Below are positions 16,655-25,166 of a DNA stretch of 64,000 bases, piece by piece. The notes below the pieces were generated by a model that worked only from the letters and a program-made list of their open reading frames with translations, was not told the DNA's origin and did not search any database. Origin of the DNA: VRUE01 sp033856195 (GTDB lineage Bacteria; Actinomycetota; Thermoleophilia; Solirubrobacterales; 70-9). The position numbers and the translations under genes were made by a program. Numbering within the stretch: position 1 is the stretch's first letter; the number at the start of each line of letters is the position of its first letter. The stretch is taken from contig JAWVFL010000090.1 in NCBI GenBank assembly GCA_033856195.1, positions 1-64,000 on the forward strand, read 5' to 3'.

Positions 16655-17101
16655 TCAGCCCCGCTCGCGAAAGTAGAACTGAGGCAGGGCGCCTTCGATG
16701 ACCTCCGCGGTCATTCGCTGCGCAACCTCGAGGTCTCCGGTGCGCACGGCGATGTCGTCGAGCGTGACGATGCCGGCGAGCCTACCCGCATCGACCACCG
16801 GGAGCCTGCGCACCCGGTGCTGGACCATCAGCGCCGCCGCCTCGTCGAGCCCCATCGTGGGCTCGCCGCAAACGAGCGGCCGGGAGGCATGATCGCCGAC
16901 CGGGGCCTCGGAGTCGAGGCCCTCGGCGAAGACGCGCAGGGTGAGATCGCGGTCTGTCACCATCGCCACCGGCGAGCCTTCGGGGTCGACGATCACCACT
17001 GAGCCGACCCGCTGGTCGCGCATCTGGCGCGCCACCGAGATCGCGCTCGAATCCGGCGTCGCGGTGATGACCCCGGCGGTCATGAGCTCGCTCAGCTGCA
17101 C
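16655..17101 (-). CDS. Tandem CBS-domain protein
   Basis: 148 residues from GTG 17101; an open frame continues upstream but that part is low-complexity and overlaps the divergent gene. Two CBS modules: VQLSELMTAGVITATPDSSAISVARQMR..GSVVIVDPEG..AMVTDRDLTLRVF, and TMGLDEAAALMVQHRVRRLPVVDAGRLAGIVTLDDI. CBS pairs bind adenine nucleotides and regulate partner proteins; stand-alone two-CBS proteins of this length are common in actinobacteria. It is transcribed divergently from the zinc-ribbon protein at 17121 across a 19-bp gap and is probably co-transcribed with the membrane protein downstream. Confidence 0.85.
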   Translation of the reverse strand: MQLSELMTAGVITATPDSSAISVARQMRDQRVGSVVIVDPEGSPVAMVTDRDLTLRVFAEGLDSEAPVGDHASRPLVCGEPTMGLDEAAALMVQHRVRRLPVVDAGRLAGIVTLDDIAVRTGDLEVAQRMTAEVIEGALPQFYFRERG

Positions 17102-17120
17102 GGCGCGTACGCTACCGGCG

Positions 17121-17783
17121 ATGAGTTCCCAACGAGCAGGCGTGCGAGCGAGCCGAGACGGCCGCCAGCGAACGCCGGTGGTCCCTTTGGAGGCGGGGGC
17201 AGGCCCCGAGAATCCGCCCTGTCCCGCCTGTGGCGAGCCGCTCTTCGGCTGGATCGACGCGCGCACGGGGCTGGCCGGCCCGGTGGCGCGCTGCGAGAGC
17301 TGCGGCTTGGGGGTGGTTGGCGGTGGCGGTGATGTCACGAAGGCGCTCGCGGCGCTCGACCGGCTCGGCAATGCCGACAAGGTCCGGATCGCCGACCGGG
17401 CCGGCTTCGCCGCCTGGATCGGCGGCGCCGGCTGGGCAGGCCTCGAACCCGACGCTCGCTACCTGTTCACGACTGAGGCCGTACGACGCCTCGTCGCCAA
17501 CCGAGACCAGGTCGTCACCCGCGCGCGCTGGTCGCCCGGCGCGGGCATCGCGACGATGTGGCAGACCGTGCTCAACGGCTTCACCTTCGGCCGCAACGTG
17601 GCACTAGGGGCCCTCGGCCGCAGCACGGCCGCGCCCGCCGAGCGCCCCTGGCAGCACCGCCTGGATGCGATGATCTGCATCGTCGTCGCGGTCCCGGCGC
17701 TATTGGCCGCCGTGCCGATGGAGCTGGCGGCAGCAGCAATGAGACGAGGTAGCGTGATCTCGCTGCGCTTCGAGCTGCTTTAG
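17121..17783 (+). CDS. Hypothetical protein with N-terminal zinc ribbon and C-terminal membrane segment
   Basis: 220 residues from ATG 17121. A CPAC...CESC pair (two CxxC about 28 residues apart) suggests a zinc ribbon near residues 35-70. The middle is rich in Gly, Ala and Arg. A long hydrophobic segment near the C-terminus (MICIVVAVPALLAAVPMELAAAAM) is probably membrane-spanning. I do not recognise the family. Divergent from the CBS gene; convergent with the small gene at 17787, only 3 bp separating their stops. Confidence 0.65.
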   Translation: MSSQRAGVRASRDGRQRTPVVPLEAGAGPENPPCPACGEPLFGWIDARTGLAGPVARCESCGLGVVGGGGDVTKALAALDRLGNADKVRIADRAGFAAWIGGAGWAGLEPDARYLFTTEAVRRLVANRDQVVTRARWSPGAGIATMWQTVLNGFTFGRNVALGALGRSTAAPAERPWQHRLDAMICIVVAVPALLAAVPMELAAAAMRRGSVISLRFELL

Positions 17784-17786
17784 ACC

Positions 17787-18056
17787 CTACGACAGACCCT
17801 CACGAGCCTCGCGCACCAAAGTGACCGCCTCGGGGAAGAGGACGCGGATCGCGTCGCGCACCTGCATCGCCTGCTCGTCGGGACCGCCGGACAGCTCGAG
17901 CCGGGCGATCGAGGCGACGGTCATCTCGACCGCGAGCTTGATTGCGTTGTCGGCCCAGGCGACGCGCTGGGAAGACTGCATCTGCTCCGAGAGCTCCTCC
18001 ATGCGAGCGCGGAACTCGTCAGGGTCGCCGAAGAGGTTGAAGGGGCTGCCCTCCAT
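17787..18056 (-). CDS. Conserved-looking hypothetical protein, 89 residues
   Basis: Small, largely helical, charged protein: MEGSPFNLFGDPDEFRARMEELSEQMQ, then a helix-rich body. No signal peptide or membrane segment. Coding character (third-position GC) is normal for the neighbourhood. Family not recognised. Convergent with the gene ending at 17783. Confidence 0.55.
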   Translation of the reverse strand: MEGSPFNLFGDPDEFRARMEELSEQMQSSQRVAWADNAIKLAVEMTVASIARLELSGGPDEQAMQVRDAIRVLFPEAVTLVREAREGLS

Positions 18057-18146
18057 CGGTCACATCAATAGCAGAAGGTAGAAGCGGGCAAAAGTCGTCA
18101 CACCCTGCGCGCCACCCGCGCGCCCGTCCTTCCTAGCGTCGTCGCC

Positions 18147-18806
18147 ATGCAGAGCGAACGGGAGGGCGAGCGCGGATCGGCGAGTGTCGAGCAGGCGGGA
18201 CTGGTCGCGCTGATCGCGCTGCTGTTGCTGGCGGCGATCGCGGCCGTTGCGGCTGGCGGCGAAATCGATAGCGGTCGCAGCCTCGCTGGAGCGATCTCCA
18301 AGCGCCTCACCTGCGCTCCCAGGCTGCCCGATGCCTGCCGCCATCACCCACTCGTCCCCGCCTACGGCTGGCCCCTGGCGCGCCTTGCCCGTGCTCTGGC
18401 ACCGTCGCCCGCCACCAAGCCGGGGCCGACGGGCCTACCCCTGGTCCCGGTCGACTTCCGCTACTGCCGCCGCGAAAGCTGCGCCGCCGGCGCCGGCCCA
18501 CACCTCACCACCTCGCGCCGCCGCACCACCGCATTCACCCAGGTCGAAGACCGCCGTCGCTCGCTCGGCTGGGTCGAGCTGACCTACTGGCTCTACCGGC
18601 CTGGCCTTGGTTGGTCGCGGGTCGTCCGGCGCGCAACCCAGGACGATGTCGATGCCGCGTCTAGAACCGCTGTCCTCCTTGAGGACGACCCGATGCTCGT
18701 CCCGCTCGAGACGCTCCCCGGCCGCAACCACTACGAGTTCCCCGTCTCCGAACGACCGCCCTGGCAGTGGCAGCTCCACGGCCTCTATCCCGGCTGGTCG
18801 AGTTGA
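18147..18806 (+). CDS. Hypothetical exported or membrane-anchored protein with pilin/TadE-like leader
   Basis: 219 residues. The N-terminus ERGSASVEQAGLVALIALLLL, followed by more Ala/Ile, resembles Flp/TadE-type leaders (GS-x-SVE then a hydrophobic helix), where prepilin peptidase cuts before the helix. The remainder contains two Cys pairs (CAPRLPDAC, CRRESC) and a Trp/Tyr-rich C-terminus (WVELTYWLYRPGLGWSRVV; PPWQWQLHGLYPGW), likely extracellular. No other tad genes are visible here. Family not recognised; the leader call is inference from pattern. Confidence 0.55.
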   Translation: MQSEREGERGSASVEQAGLVALIALLLLAAIAAVAAGGEIDSGRSLAGAISKRLTCAPRLPDACRHHPLVPAYGWPLARLARALAPSPATKPGPTGLPLVPVDFRYCRRESCAAGAGPHLTTSRRRTTAFTQVEDRRRSLGWVELTYWLYRPGLGWSRVVRRATQDDVDAASRTAVLLEDDPMLVPLETLPGRNHYEFPVSERPPWQWQLHGLYPGWSS

Positions 18807-19134
18807 GCCTGATCGCTCCAATGTGTAGCTACGTCTCCGAGGGCCGTCGCTTATGCAAAGGGGCAACCGCATTACGGCAGCGCGATTTGAGATCGCGCTG
18901 CGCGAGTTGGAGCGCCTCTGGCAAGCGCTCTTCACGCACGCTGTCACCGACAGTCTGATCCAAGCCGCCTCCATGGCAGCCAGGGACCATGCCCTGCGCG
19001 CGTATGACGCCCTCCACCTTGCCAGCATCACGGCCTTTCAAGAGGTATGGCCGCTGACGCTGGCCTGCTGGGACGGTGAGCTACGAAGCGCCGCGCACGC
19101 GCACGGAATTGCCATAGTCCCCGAGCGGCTCTAA
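18797..19134 (+). pseudogene. PIN-domain (VapC-like) toxin remnant, frameshifted and N-terminally truncated
   Basis: The open frame 18853-19134 encodes the C-terminal half of a PIN domain (RITAARFEIALRELERLW, DHALRAYDALHLASI, LACWDGELRSAAHAHGIAIVP). The preceding frame encodes VELSLIAPMCSYVSEGRRL, which reads as the natural upstream continuation but is joined by a one-base frameshift near the AAAGGGG run at 18857. The first ~50 residues with the leading catalytic Asp are missing; that space is occupied by the previous gene. No antitoxin gene is adjacent. Probably non-functional. Confidence 0.65.
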
Positions 19135-19139
19135 ATCAG

Positions 19140-20147
19140 TCAGGGCGTCGGGGCCGTGGACGCGCTCGGACTTCCGGCCGCCTCTTCCCGCTCGGCCTCG
19201 TCCTGCGCTTGTTTGATCAGCCCTTTCCAGTCCGTCGTCCTAAAGACGAGCAGGATCGCGGCGAAGCCGAGGAACACCGACCAGGCCGCCATCGCGATCT
19301 GGGTGCCGACCGAGAAGGAGAGGACGGCGGCGCGCGAGGGGCCGCGCAGGGTGGCGACCAGCAGTGCCTGCTGGGCGCCTGCGCCACCGGGGGTGAAGGG
19401 GACGATCGTGGCGATCGCCTGCACGCTCATCACCAGCAGCACGTTGCCGAACGAGCCGCCGATGCCGAAAGCCTCGAGGAAGAACCAGAAGGCGCCGAAG
19501 CGGCAGAGCCAGCCGACGCCCTGCCAGGCCGCGACCTCGCGGACGTAGCGGCGCGGCTGGGAGAGGATCACCAGTCCCTGCCTGACTCGGGCCCAGAAGC
19601 GGCGTACGTGGTGGGCGAGGTAGTAGATGCCGATTGCGATCGCGAGCAGCAGCACCCCGATGACGATCAGGAGCGTCTTTGGATGGTTGACCCAGAAGGA
19701 AATCTCGAAGGCCCGCGACTCGGGCAGCTGCGGCGGTTCGGGCAGCAGGCCCTGGGTGATCGCGTAGAGGAAGACGAGGATGCCGGCCGTGGTGTCGAAG
19801 ACCGATTGCACCAGGAAGGACGAGGTGACCGCCGGGTAGGAGGAGGCGGGGATCTGGCGCTTGACCAGGAAGACCTTGGTCACGTCGCCGGCCCGGGCAG
19901 GGAGGATCGCGTTGATCCCCGCCCCGGCCAGATAGGCGGCGCCGAGCTGCAGGAAGGAGATCGGCTTGTCCGGATAGGCAGCGCGGAGGACGTTGCGCCA
20001 AGCCCAGGAACGGCAGAGCTGCATCGCCAGCAGGAAGCCGAGCGCGATCATGAAAGGCGTCCAGCGGATGTCGGAGAGATGCGCGAAGAACGAGCTCGAC
20101 GCGTGGAAGAAGGACTCGAAGCTGGATGCGAGATCGGCGTACGGCAT
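19140..20147 (-). CDS. Lysylphosphatidylglycerol synthase TM-region / UPF0104 family membrane protein
   Basis: 335 residues, about eight hydrophobic helices. The segment AAYLAGAGINAILPARAGDVTKVFLVKRQIPASSYPAVTSSFLVQ and the later VPFTPGGAGAQQALLVATL are typical of the flippase-like MprF N-terminal domain/AglD family, which moves or modifies polar lipids. Substrate unknown. Ends with an acidic, Ser/Thr/Pro tail. Divergent from the sulfotransferase gene; start codons are about 20 bp apart, so a shared promoter region is likely. Confidence 0.82.
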   Translation of the reverse strand: MPYADLASSFESFFHASSSFFAHLSDIRWTPFMIALGFLLAMQLCRSWAWRNVLRAAYPDKPISFLQLGAAYLAGAGINAILPARAGDVTKVFLVKRQIPASSYPAVTSSFLVQSVFDTTAGILVFLYAITQGLLPEPPQLPESRAFEISFWVNHPKTLLIVIGVLLLAIAIGIYYLAHHVRRFWARVRQGLVILSQPRRYVREVAAWQGVGWLCRFGAFWFFLEAFGIGGSFGNVLLVMSVQAIATIVPFTPGGAGAQQALLVATLRGPSRAAVLSFSVGTQIAMAAWSVFLGFAAILLVFRTTDWKGLIKQAQDEAEREEAAGSPSASTAPTP

Positions 20148-20168
20148 CGCAGCTACACTAGCCCGCTC

Positions 20169-21158
20169 GTGTCAGAGGCCGAGACCCAGATCGCCACTGA
20201 GCAGGCCCCGCGTGACCCCGCCGACGAGGCGATGTGCGGGCGTGCTCGCGAGCGCTACAGCGCCGACCGCAAAAGCGGCTTCCGCCGCCGCCGCAAGCGC
20301 CACGCCGAGCTGCCCAACCTGATCATCATCGGCGGCCTCAAGTGCGGCACGACGAGCATCCATCACTACCTCGGCCTGCATCCCGAAATCCAGATGTCGA
20401 AGCCAAAGGAGCTCAATTTCTTCGCCCGCGAGCTCAACTGGGACCTCGGCCTCGACTGGTACGCGAGCCGCTTCGACAGCCGCTTCAAGGTCCGCGGCGA
20501 GTCCTCGCCGCACTACACCAACCTGCCGCGCTTCAGCGGCTGCGCCGAGCGCATCCGCGAGCACTGCCCCGACGCGCGCCTGCTCTACATGGTGCGCGAC
20601 CCGATCAAGCGCATCCTCTCCCACTGGGTCCACGCCAGCGGCGCCGGCTATGAGACCGGCGACCTGGTCGCGGTCCTCTCCGAGCCCAACTCCTCCTACA
20701 TGAATCGCTCCAAGTACTGGATGCAGCTGCAGCCCTACCTCGAGCACTTCGATCGCGAGCAGATCGAGATCATCACCCAGGAGGAGCTGCAGGCCGAACG
20801 CGAGGAGACGATGCGCAAGGCCTTCCGCTTCGCCGGCGTCGACGAGGGCTTCACCTCCGAGCAGTTCGACCGCGAGTGGGAGAAGTCGAGCGCCAAGCAG
20901 GGTGACAAATACCAGTTCATGGAGAAGCTGATCAAGCTACCCGGCTTCCGCTCCTTTGATCGCAACTTCGACCGCCTGCCCGAGTCGATGCGCTGGATCG
21001 TCGAGAAGGTCGTCCACGACCCCGAGAGGCCGCCGGCCCCGAAGCCGAAGCTGCCCGACGACCTCTTCGAGACTGTTCGCGCCCGCTTCACCGCCGACGT
21101 CGCCGAGCTGCAGAAGTTCGCCGGCCGCGAGTTCGCCGGCTGGCACCGCTACTCCTAA
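20169..21158 (+). CDS. Sulfotransferase-family protein
   Basis: 329 residues from GTG 20169 (an open frame extends far upstream but as an antisense shadow of the neighbour). The PAPS-binding 5' loop is LIIIGGLKCGTTSIHHYL, and the 3'-phosphate motif is YMVRDPIKRILSHWVH. These define P-loop sulfotransferases that transfer sulfate from PAPS to a glycan, lipid or other hydroxyl or amine acceptor. The N-terminal ~45 residues are basic (RRRRKRH). The neighbouring lipid-flippase-like gene raises a cell-surface lipid or polysaccharide acceptor as inference only. Confidence 0.88.
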   Translation: MSEAETQIATEQAPRDPADEAMCGRARERYSADRKSGFRRRRKRHAELPNLIIIGGLKCGTTSIHHYLGLHPEIQMSKPKELNFFARELNWDLGLDWYASRFDSRFKVRGESSPHYTNLPRFSGCAERIREHCPDARLLYMVRDPIKRILSHWVHASGAGYETGDLVAVLSEPNSSYMNRSKYWMQLQPYLEHFDREQIEIITQEELQAEREETMRKAFRFAGVDEGFTSEQFDREWEKSSAKQGDKYQFMEKLIKLPGFRSFDRNFDRLPESMRWIVEKVVHDPERPPAPKPKLPDDLFETVRARFTADVAELQKFAGREFAGWHRYS

Positions 21159-21181
21159 GCGCCCAGCACTAGGCTCCGCCT

Positions 21182-21916
21182 GTGCGACGCTTGATCCCGG
21201 AACCCGGCGAGACCACGGTCGAGCAGCAGCTCGACGGCTATTGCCCCTGGGAGCAACCGCACGAGGAGCGGCCCTTCGTGGCGACGAACTTCGCGGTCAC
21301 GGTCGACGGCCGGGCGACGATCGAGGGCAAGTCCGGCCCAATCGGCTCCGATGCCGACACTCATATGCTGGCACGCCTGCGCACCAGCTTCGACGCGGTG
21401 ATGATCGGCGCCGGGACGATGCGAGTCGAGCGCTACGGTCGCGTCGTCGCCGACCAGGAGCAGCGCGAGCGCCGCGAGCGAATCGGCCTCTCCCACGACC
21501 CCCTGATGGTGATCGTCAGCGGCCGGCTCGATCTGCCGTGGGACGCGCCGCTCTTCACCGCTGGCGGCGGCCGAGTCCTTGTCTTCACCGCCTCGGAGGC
21601 CGAGCCGCCCGAGACGGCGACGAACCTCAGCGTTGTCCGGCACGATGGAAGAGTTGACTTGGCGGCGGCGCTTCGCCACCTGCGCGAGGAGCACGCCGTC
21701 CGTGCCCTGCTCTGCGAGGGCGGGCCCCACCTCCACGATCAGCTCTGGGGAGGGGGTCTGGTCGACGAGCTCTTCCTTACCACCGCCCCGCGCATGACAG
21801 GCGCCGAGGCGCCCCGCATTCTCGAGGGCGGCGAACTGCCCGCGGTGACCGAGCTGGAGCTGGCCTGGCTGCTGGAGCAGGACGGCGAGCTCTTCGCTCG
21901 CTACCGGCGACGTTAG
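21182..21916 (+). CDS. RibD C-terminal / dihydrofolate reductase-fold reductase
   Basis: 244 residues, GTG start. Pattern FVATNFAVTVDGRATIEGKSGPIGSDADTHMLARLRTSFDAVMIGAGTMRVERYGR is the RibD_C fold start, and ALLCEGGPHLHDQLWGGGLVDELFLTTAPRMTG the C-terminal signature. Full RibD also has a deaminase domain, absent here, so this is a stand-alone NADPH-dependent pyrimidine reductase-like protein. Could act in riboflavin synthesis or on another substrate. No rib genes adjoin. Confidence 0.85.
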   Translation: MRRLIPEPGETTVEQQLDGYCPWEQPHEERPFVATNFAVTVDGRATIEGKSGPIGSDADTHMLARLRTSFDAVMIGAGTMRVERYGRVVADQEQRERRERIGLSHDPLMVIVSGRLDLPWDAPLFTAGGGRVLVFTASEAEPPETATNLSVVRHDGRVDLAAALRHLREEHAVRALLCEGGPHLHDQLWGGGLVDELFLTTAPRMTGAEAPRILEGGELPAVTELELAWLLEQDGELFARYRRR

Positions 21917-21968
21917 CCCTCGGCCCGCTAGCGTTCGGCAGCCCAGCCACGAGGAGAGGACCCAGTCG

Positions 21969-23231
21969 ATGGATTTCACGCCCAGCCCCCAGGTCGAGAC
22001 CCTGCGCGAGCGCATTCTCGACTTCATGGACGAGCAGATCTACCCGCAGGAGCGGAAGATCATGGAGGCGCTCGACGCCGAGGTCGCCCCGGGCGTGCCC
22101 TTCCCCAAGATCCTCGTCGAGATCCGCGAGCGAGCCCGCTCTGAGGGGCTGTGGAATCTCTTCATGCCGGAGGAGCGCTTCGGTCCCGGGCTGACCAATT
22201 GGGAGTACGGCCTGCTCTGCGAGGAGATGGGGCGCAGCCCGGTCGCGGCGCCAATGGCCTTCAACTGCGCGGCGCCGGACACCGGCAACATGGAGATCCT
22301 CGCCGAGCACGGTACGGACGAGCAGCGCGAACGCTGGCTGGAGCCGCTGCTCGAGGGCCGGATCCGCTCCTGCTTCTCGATGACCGAGCCCGAGGTGTCG
22401 GGGTCCGACCCGACCCTGCTGCAGGCGCGCGCCGTCCTCGACGGCGACGAGTGGGTGATCGACGGCCACAAGTGGTTCACCTCGGGCGCGGTCGGCGCCG
22501 ACCTCTGCATCGCGATGGTCGTCACCGACCCCGAGGCCAACCCCTACGCGCGCGCCTCGATGATCTGCGTGCCGACCGACGCTCCCGGCTTCAACCTCGT
22601 CCGCCCAATCCCGGTGATGGGACACGACAAGGGCCCCGGCCACTGCGAGATCCGCTACGAAGAATGCCGCGTGCCCAAGGCCAACCTGCTCGGCAGCCAA
22701 GGCGGGGGCTTCGTCGTCGCCCAGGACCGCCTTGGCCCGGGCCGCATCCACCACTGCATGCGCGCGATCGGCACGGCAGAGCGCGCCCTGGAGATGATGT
22801 GCAACCGCGCCAACGAGCGCCAGGCCTTCGGCGGCCCGCTGGGCGAGAAGCAGTTCGTCCAGGAGGCGATCGCCGCCTCGCGGATGGAGATCGACCAGGC
22901 CCGCCTGCTCACCCTCTACGCCGCCTGGAAGATGGACACCGAGGGCAAGCGCGCCGCCCGTCAGGCGATCTCGGCGATCAAGATCGTCGCCGCCAACATG
23001 GTCATGGACGTCCTCGACCGCGCGATCCAGATCCACGGCTCGCTCGGGATGACCGACGACACCCCCCTCGCCGCCCTCTGGCGCTTCAGCCGCATGCTCC
23101 GCCTGGCAGACGGCCCCGACGAGGTCCACAAGATGGTCCTTGCCCGCCGCGAGCTAAACCGCTGGGCCAAGCGCGCCGAAGCCGAGGCGGCAGGAGAGCT
23201 GGATCCGAAGCACGCCCGACGGGCAATTTAG
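21969..23231 (+). CDS. Acyl-CoA dehydrogenase
   Basis: 420 residues; ATG preceded by GAGGAGAGG. Flavin signature CFSMTEPEVSGSDPT for FAD contact, DEWVIDGHKWFTSGA in the beta domain, and the C-terminal IQIHGSLGMTDDTPLAALWRFSRMLRLADGPDEVHKMVLARRE block. This is the longer eukaryotic ACAD10/11-like type often paired with APH-like kinases; such a kinase is encoded at 25971-27038. It oxidises an acyl-CoA to the 2-enoyl-CoA; chain preference unknown. Confidence 0.92.
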   Translation: MDFTPSPQVETLRERILDFMDEQIYPQERKIMEALDAEVAPGVPFPKILVEIRERARSEGLWNLFMPEERFGPGLTNWEYGLLCEEMGRSPVAAPMAFNCAAPDTGNMEILAEHGTDEQRERWLEPLLEGRIRSCFSMTEPEVSGSDPTLLQARAVLDGDEWVIDGHKWFTSGAVGADLCIAMVVTDPEANPYARASMICVPTDAPGFNLVRPIPVMGHDKGPGHCEIRYEECRVPKANLLGSQGGGFVVAQDRLGPGRIHHCMRAIGTAERALEMMCNRANERQAFGGPLGEKQFVQEAIAASRMEIDQARLLTLYAAWKMDTEGKRAARQAISAIKIVAANMVMDVLDRAIQIHGSLGMTDDTPLAALWRFSRMLRLADGPDEVHKMVLARRELNRWAKRAEAEAAGELDPKHARRAI

Positions 23232-23235
23232 GCCG

Positions 23236-23251
23236 TTATCATATCTGATAA
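23236..23251. promoter_or_regulatory. Palindromic operator candidate for the toxin-antitoxin pair
   Basis: TTATCATATCTGATAA, two 6-bp inverted half-sites around TATC, 9 bp before the GTG start at 23261 and unusually AT-rich for this genome. The site is where an HTH antitoxin would be expected to repress its own operon. A site of similar design precedes the second pair (58768-58785). Confidence 0.6.
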
Positions 23252-23260
23252 TCTTGGTCG

Positions 23261-23947
23261 GTGAAAGTAAATGACCGAGATCCACAGTTCGTAGCCCTGT
23301 TGGAGTCAGCCGCGCACCTGCAGCGGCTGGTTCCGGGAGCTGTACTCGTCGGCGGATCGGCGGCGATCCTCTATGCCGATCATCGCGAATCTCGCGACCA
23401 CGATCATGTAGTCGCCGATCTTGCCGACCGCTTCGAGATGGTTCTCGAGGCGGTCGAGGAAGACGAAGGGTGGGCAACCAATCGGGTGACCCCGGGCAAG
23501 GTGATTCTCGGAAACCTCGACGGCATCGAAGCCGGCGTCCGCCAGATGATCCGCAAGACCCCGTTGGAGGTCGTGACGATCTCCGTGCCATCAGGTGGAG
23601 AGGTGACGGTGCCAACGATCGAGGAGACCCTGCGAATCAAGGCATTCCTGATCGTGCGCCGCAACCAGACCCGCGACTACCTGGACCTTGCAGCGCTCTC
23701 GGAGAGCGTGGGCATTGACCAGGCGGCAGAGGTCCTGGACCCAATTGATGACTACTACGCAGACCAGCACGGCGATGGAGACGGTGTCGCTTCGCAGCTC
23801 GTGCGCCAGCTTTCGGAACCGCAACCCGCAGATCGAGACGTCATTGATCAACTCTCTTCCTACCGCCGGCTGCGCAAGCAGTGGAGCGATTGGGGTGCGG
23901 TTACGGCGACCCTCGGAGAGGTCGCTGCAAGCATGGTGAATCGATGA
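23261..23947 (+). CDS. Nucleotidyltransferase-like toxin (AbiEii-type) of a TA pair
   Basis: 228 residues, GTG start. LVGGSAAILYADHRESRDHDHVV carries the GGSA and DxD-type (Asp46, Asp48) nucleotidyltransferase core seen in AbiEii/MenA-like toxins; IEETLRIKAFLIVRRNQTRDYLDLAAL is the family's C-terminal K..R.ARDxxD block. Known members transfer nucleotides to tRNA or other targets. The gene overlaps the following HTH gene (ATGA), so the two form one operon with a palindromic site at 23236. The order here is toxin first. Confidence 0.72.
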   Translation: MKVNDRDPQFVALLESAAHLQRLVPGAVLVGGSAAILYADHRESRDHDHVVADLADRFEMVLEAVEEDEGWATNRVTPGKVILGNLDGIEAGVRQMIRKTPLEVVTISVPSGGEVTVPTIEETLRIKAFLIVRRNQTRDYLDLAALSESVGIDQAAEVLDPIDDYYADQHGDGDGVASQLVRQLSEPQPADRDVIDQLSSYRRLRKQWSDWGAVTATLGEVAASMVNR

Positions 23948-24477
23948 GCACCCTTGTCTTTCGCAACGTTGACGCCTCTCCCAGCGACCCGGTCTCAGAC
24001 TGGCCGATCGAGGCGATCCAAACTGCGCTCGAGCGAGGAGGGCTTTTGGACTGGCGACTCCTCGCCGCCGCGATCCGCGCTCAGCCATGGGGAGCCGTAG
24101 CTCGCAAGGTTGAAAGCATCCTGTCCTATAGCCGCCCTTACGGCGTAGCCAAGGCAATGGAACGGGTCATATCCCGTGCACGAAGCGAGGCAGAGAAAGA
24201 GGAGCGGGAGGCTGTTGCGGCCGAAGTCGGCAAGCTCATAGCGATGTCCGGTCTTTCCCGTGCCGAGTTCGCCTCGCGCATCGGGACCTCTTCCTCTCGA
24301 CTATCCACCTACGCGACCGGAAAGGTCACTCCGTCGGCGGCTCTGATCTTGCGCATGTTCCGTGCTGCCGGCGATACGACGCTGGACAAGGACTCGGAAC
24401 GCCGAGCGGGCTGGAAGGCGCTTGGGCCTTCCTTGGCGCCGCTAGTAAAGGATCAGGAAGAAACCAGCGTCGGCTGA
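23944..24477 (+). CDS. HTH (Xre-like) antitoxin of the TA pair
   Basis: 177 residues from ATG 23944, overlapping the preceding stop by 4 bp. Residues ~96-143 form a helix-turn-helix (KLIAMSGLSRAEFASRIGTSSSRLSTYATGKVTPSAALILRMFRAAG). The N-terminal ~90 residues are helical and probably contact the toxin. Likely neutralises the nucleotidyltransferase and represses from the palindrome at 23236-23251. Its 3' end overlaps the convergent secreted-protein gene by 36 bp. Confidence 0.7.
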   Translation: MSTLVFRNVDASPSDPVSDWPIEAIQTALERGGLLDWRLLAAAIRAQPWGAVARKVESILSYSRPYGVAKAMERVISRARSEAEKEEREAVAAEVGKLIAMSGLSRAEFASRIGTSSSRLSTYATGKVTPSAALILRMFRAAGDTTLDKDSERRAGWKALGPSLAPLVKDQEETSVG

Positions 24478-25047
24478 TTCCGATTTGGTGCTCGAGGTGG
24501 TTTTCCTCGGGTTGACGAATGCTTGGGTCCCAACGGGACAGACCGGCCCCTGGCCAGTGTCGAACTGGATCAGGAAGTTTTCGCCGGACTCGGAGTAGTC
24601 CAGCGTCGCCACGCCCCCGACCGGAGCGGGGTTGAGACCGGAGAGGCAGTAGAACCCGACCGAGGTGTGGGTGAGGTTGGCCTGGGCAATGCCGAGGCTG
24701 CCGACGAGAACCGTGCCGCTGGCCGAGACGTTGGCGGAGCGGGCGAGCTTTTCGGCAGTCGGCGCAACGAAGCCAGGAACGAGCTTCTGTGCGGTCACCG
24801 AGCCGTCCGCCAGCTTGCCGTTCGTCACGGTCGCATTGGCGATCTTGGCCGTCGTGATCGAGCCTTTCTTGATCTTCGAGGCGGTGACCGCGTTCCGCTT
24901 GATCTTAGCCGTCGTGACCGAGGCGCCCTTCAGTTCATTGGTGCCGATCTTCTTGGCGGCAAAGGCCGCCCCGCCCCCGAGGACGAGGAAGAGGGCGAGC
25001 GAGGACATCACGTTCGCGTAGGTGAGGCGCTTGCGGATCCGTGCCAT
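24442..25047 (-). CDS. Secreted protein with ten-residue repeats (paralogue 1)
   Basis: 201 residues. A basic start (MARIRKRLTYANVMSS) leads into a hydrophobic leader (LALFLVLGGGAAFAA) that looks like a signal peptide or anchor. Residues 41-90 are five tandem ten-residue repeats of form (x)xxVT(T/A)xK(I/L)(K/A): GASVTTAKIK, RNAVTASKIK, KGSITTAKIA, NATVTNGKLA, DGSVTAQKLV. A ~110-residue globular C-terminal domain with two Cys (GFYCLSG, GPVCPVG) follows. The repeats suggest a beta-solenoid or stalk. The leader is almost identical to that of the next gene. Function unknown; the family is, from memory, abundant in Solirubrobacterales. Confidence 0.75.
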   Translation of the reverse strand: MARIRKRLTYANVMSSLALFLVLGGGAAFAAKKIGTNELKGASVTTAKIKRNAVTASKIKKGSITTAKIANATVTNGKLADGSVTAQKLVPGFVAPTAEKLARSANVSASGTVLVGSLGIAQANLTHTSVGFYCLSGLNPAPVGGVATLDYSESGENFLIQFDTGQGPVCPVGTQAFVNPRKTTSSTKSESADAGFFLILY

Positions 25048-25111
25048 TGGGGCCGACGATTGCAGGGCCTTCGCGCGCTGTCAAGACGGCTTGGACCTGC
25101 ACCGAAGAACG

Positions 25112-25142
25112 CGAAAGGGCCGGGCTATGCCCGGCCCTTTCG
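25112..25142 (-). terminator. Terminator-type hairpin
   Basis: CGAAAGGGCCGGGC (25112-25125) and its exact complement at 25129-25142 around a TAT loop: a 14-bp perfect stem about 25 bp past the stop of the minus-strand gene ending at 25167. The following minus-strand bases (GTTCTTCGG) are only weakly T-rich. Confidence 0.75.
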
Positions 25143-25166
25143 GAACAATCAGCTGGAGACCAGAGC

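Noticed and set aside
19209..20168. N-terminal extension of the sulfotransferase frame
   Set aside because: This part is antisense to the flippase-like membrane protein gene and has no sulfotransferase features; GTG 20169 gives a normal-size protein.
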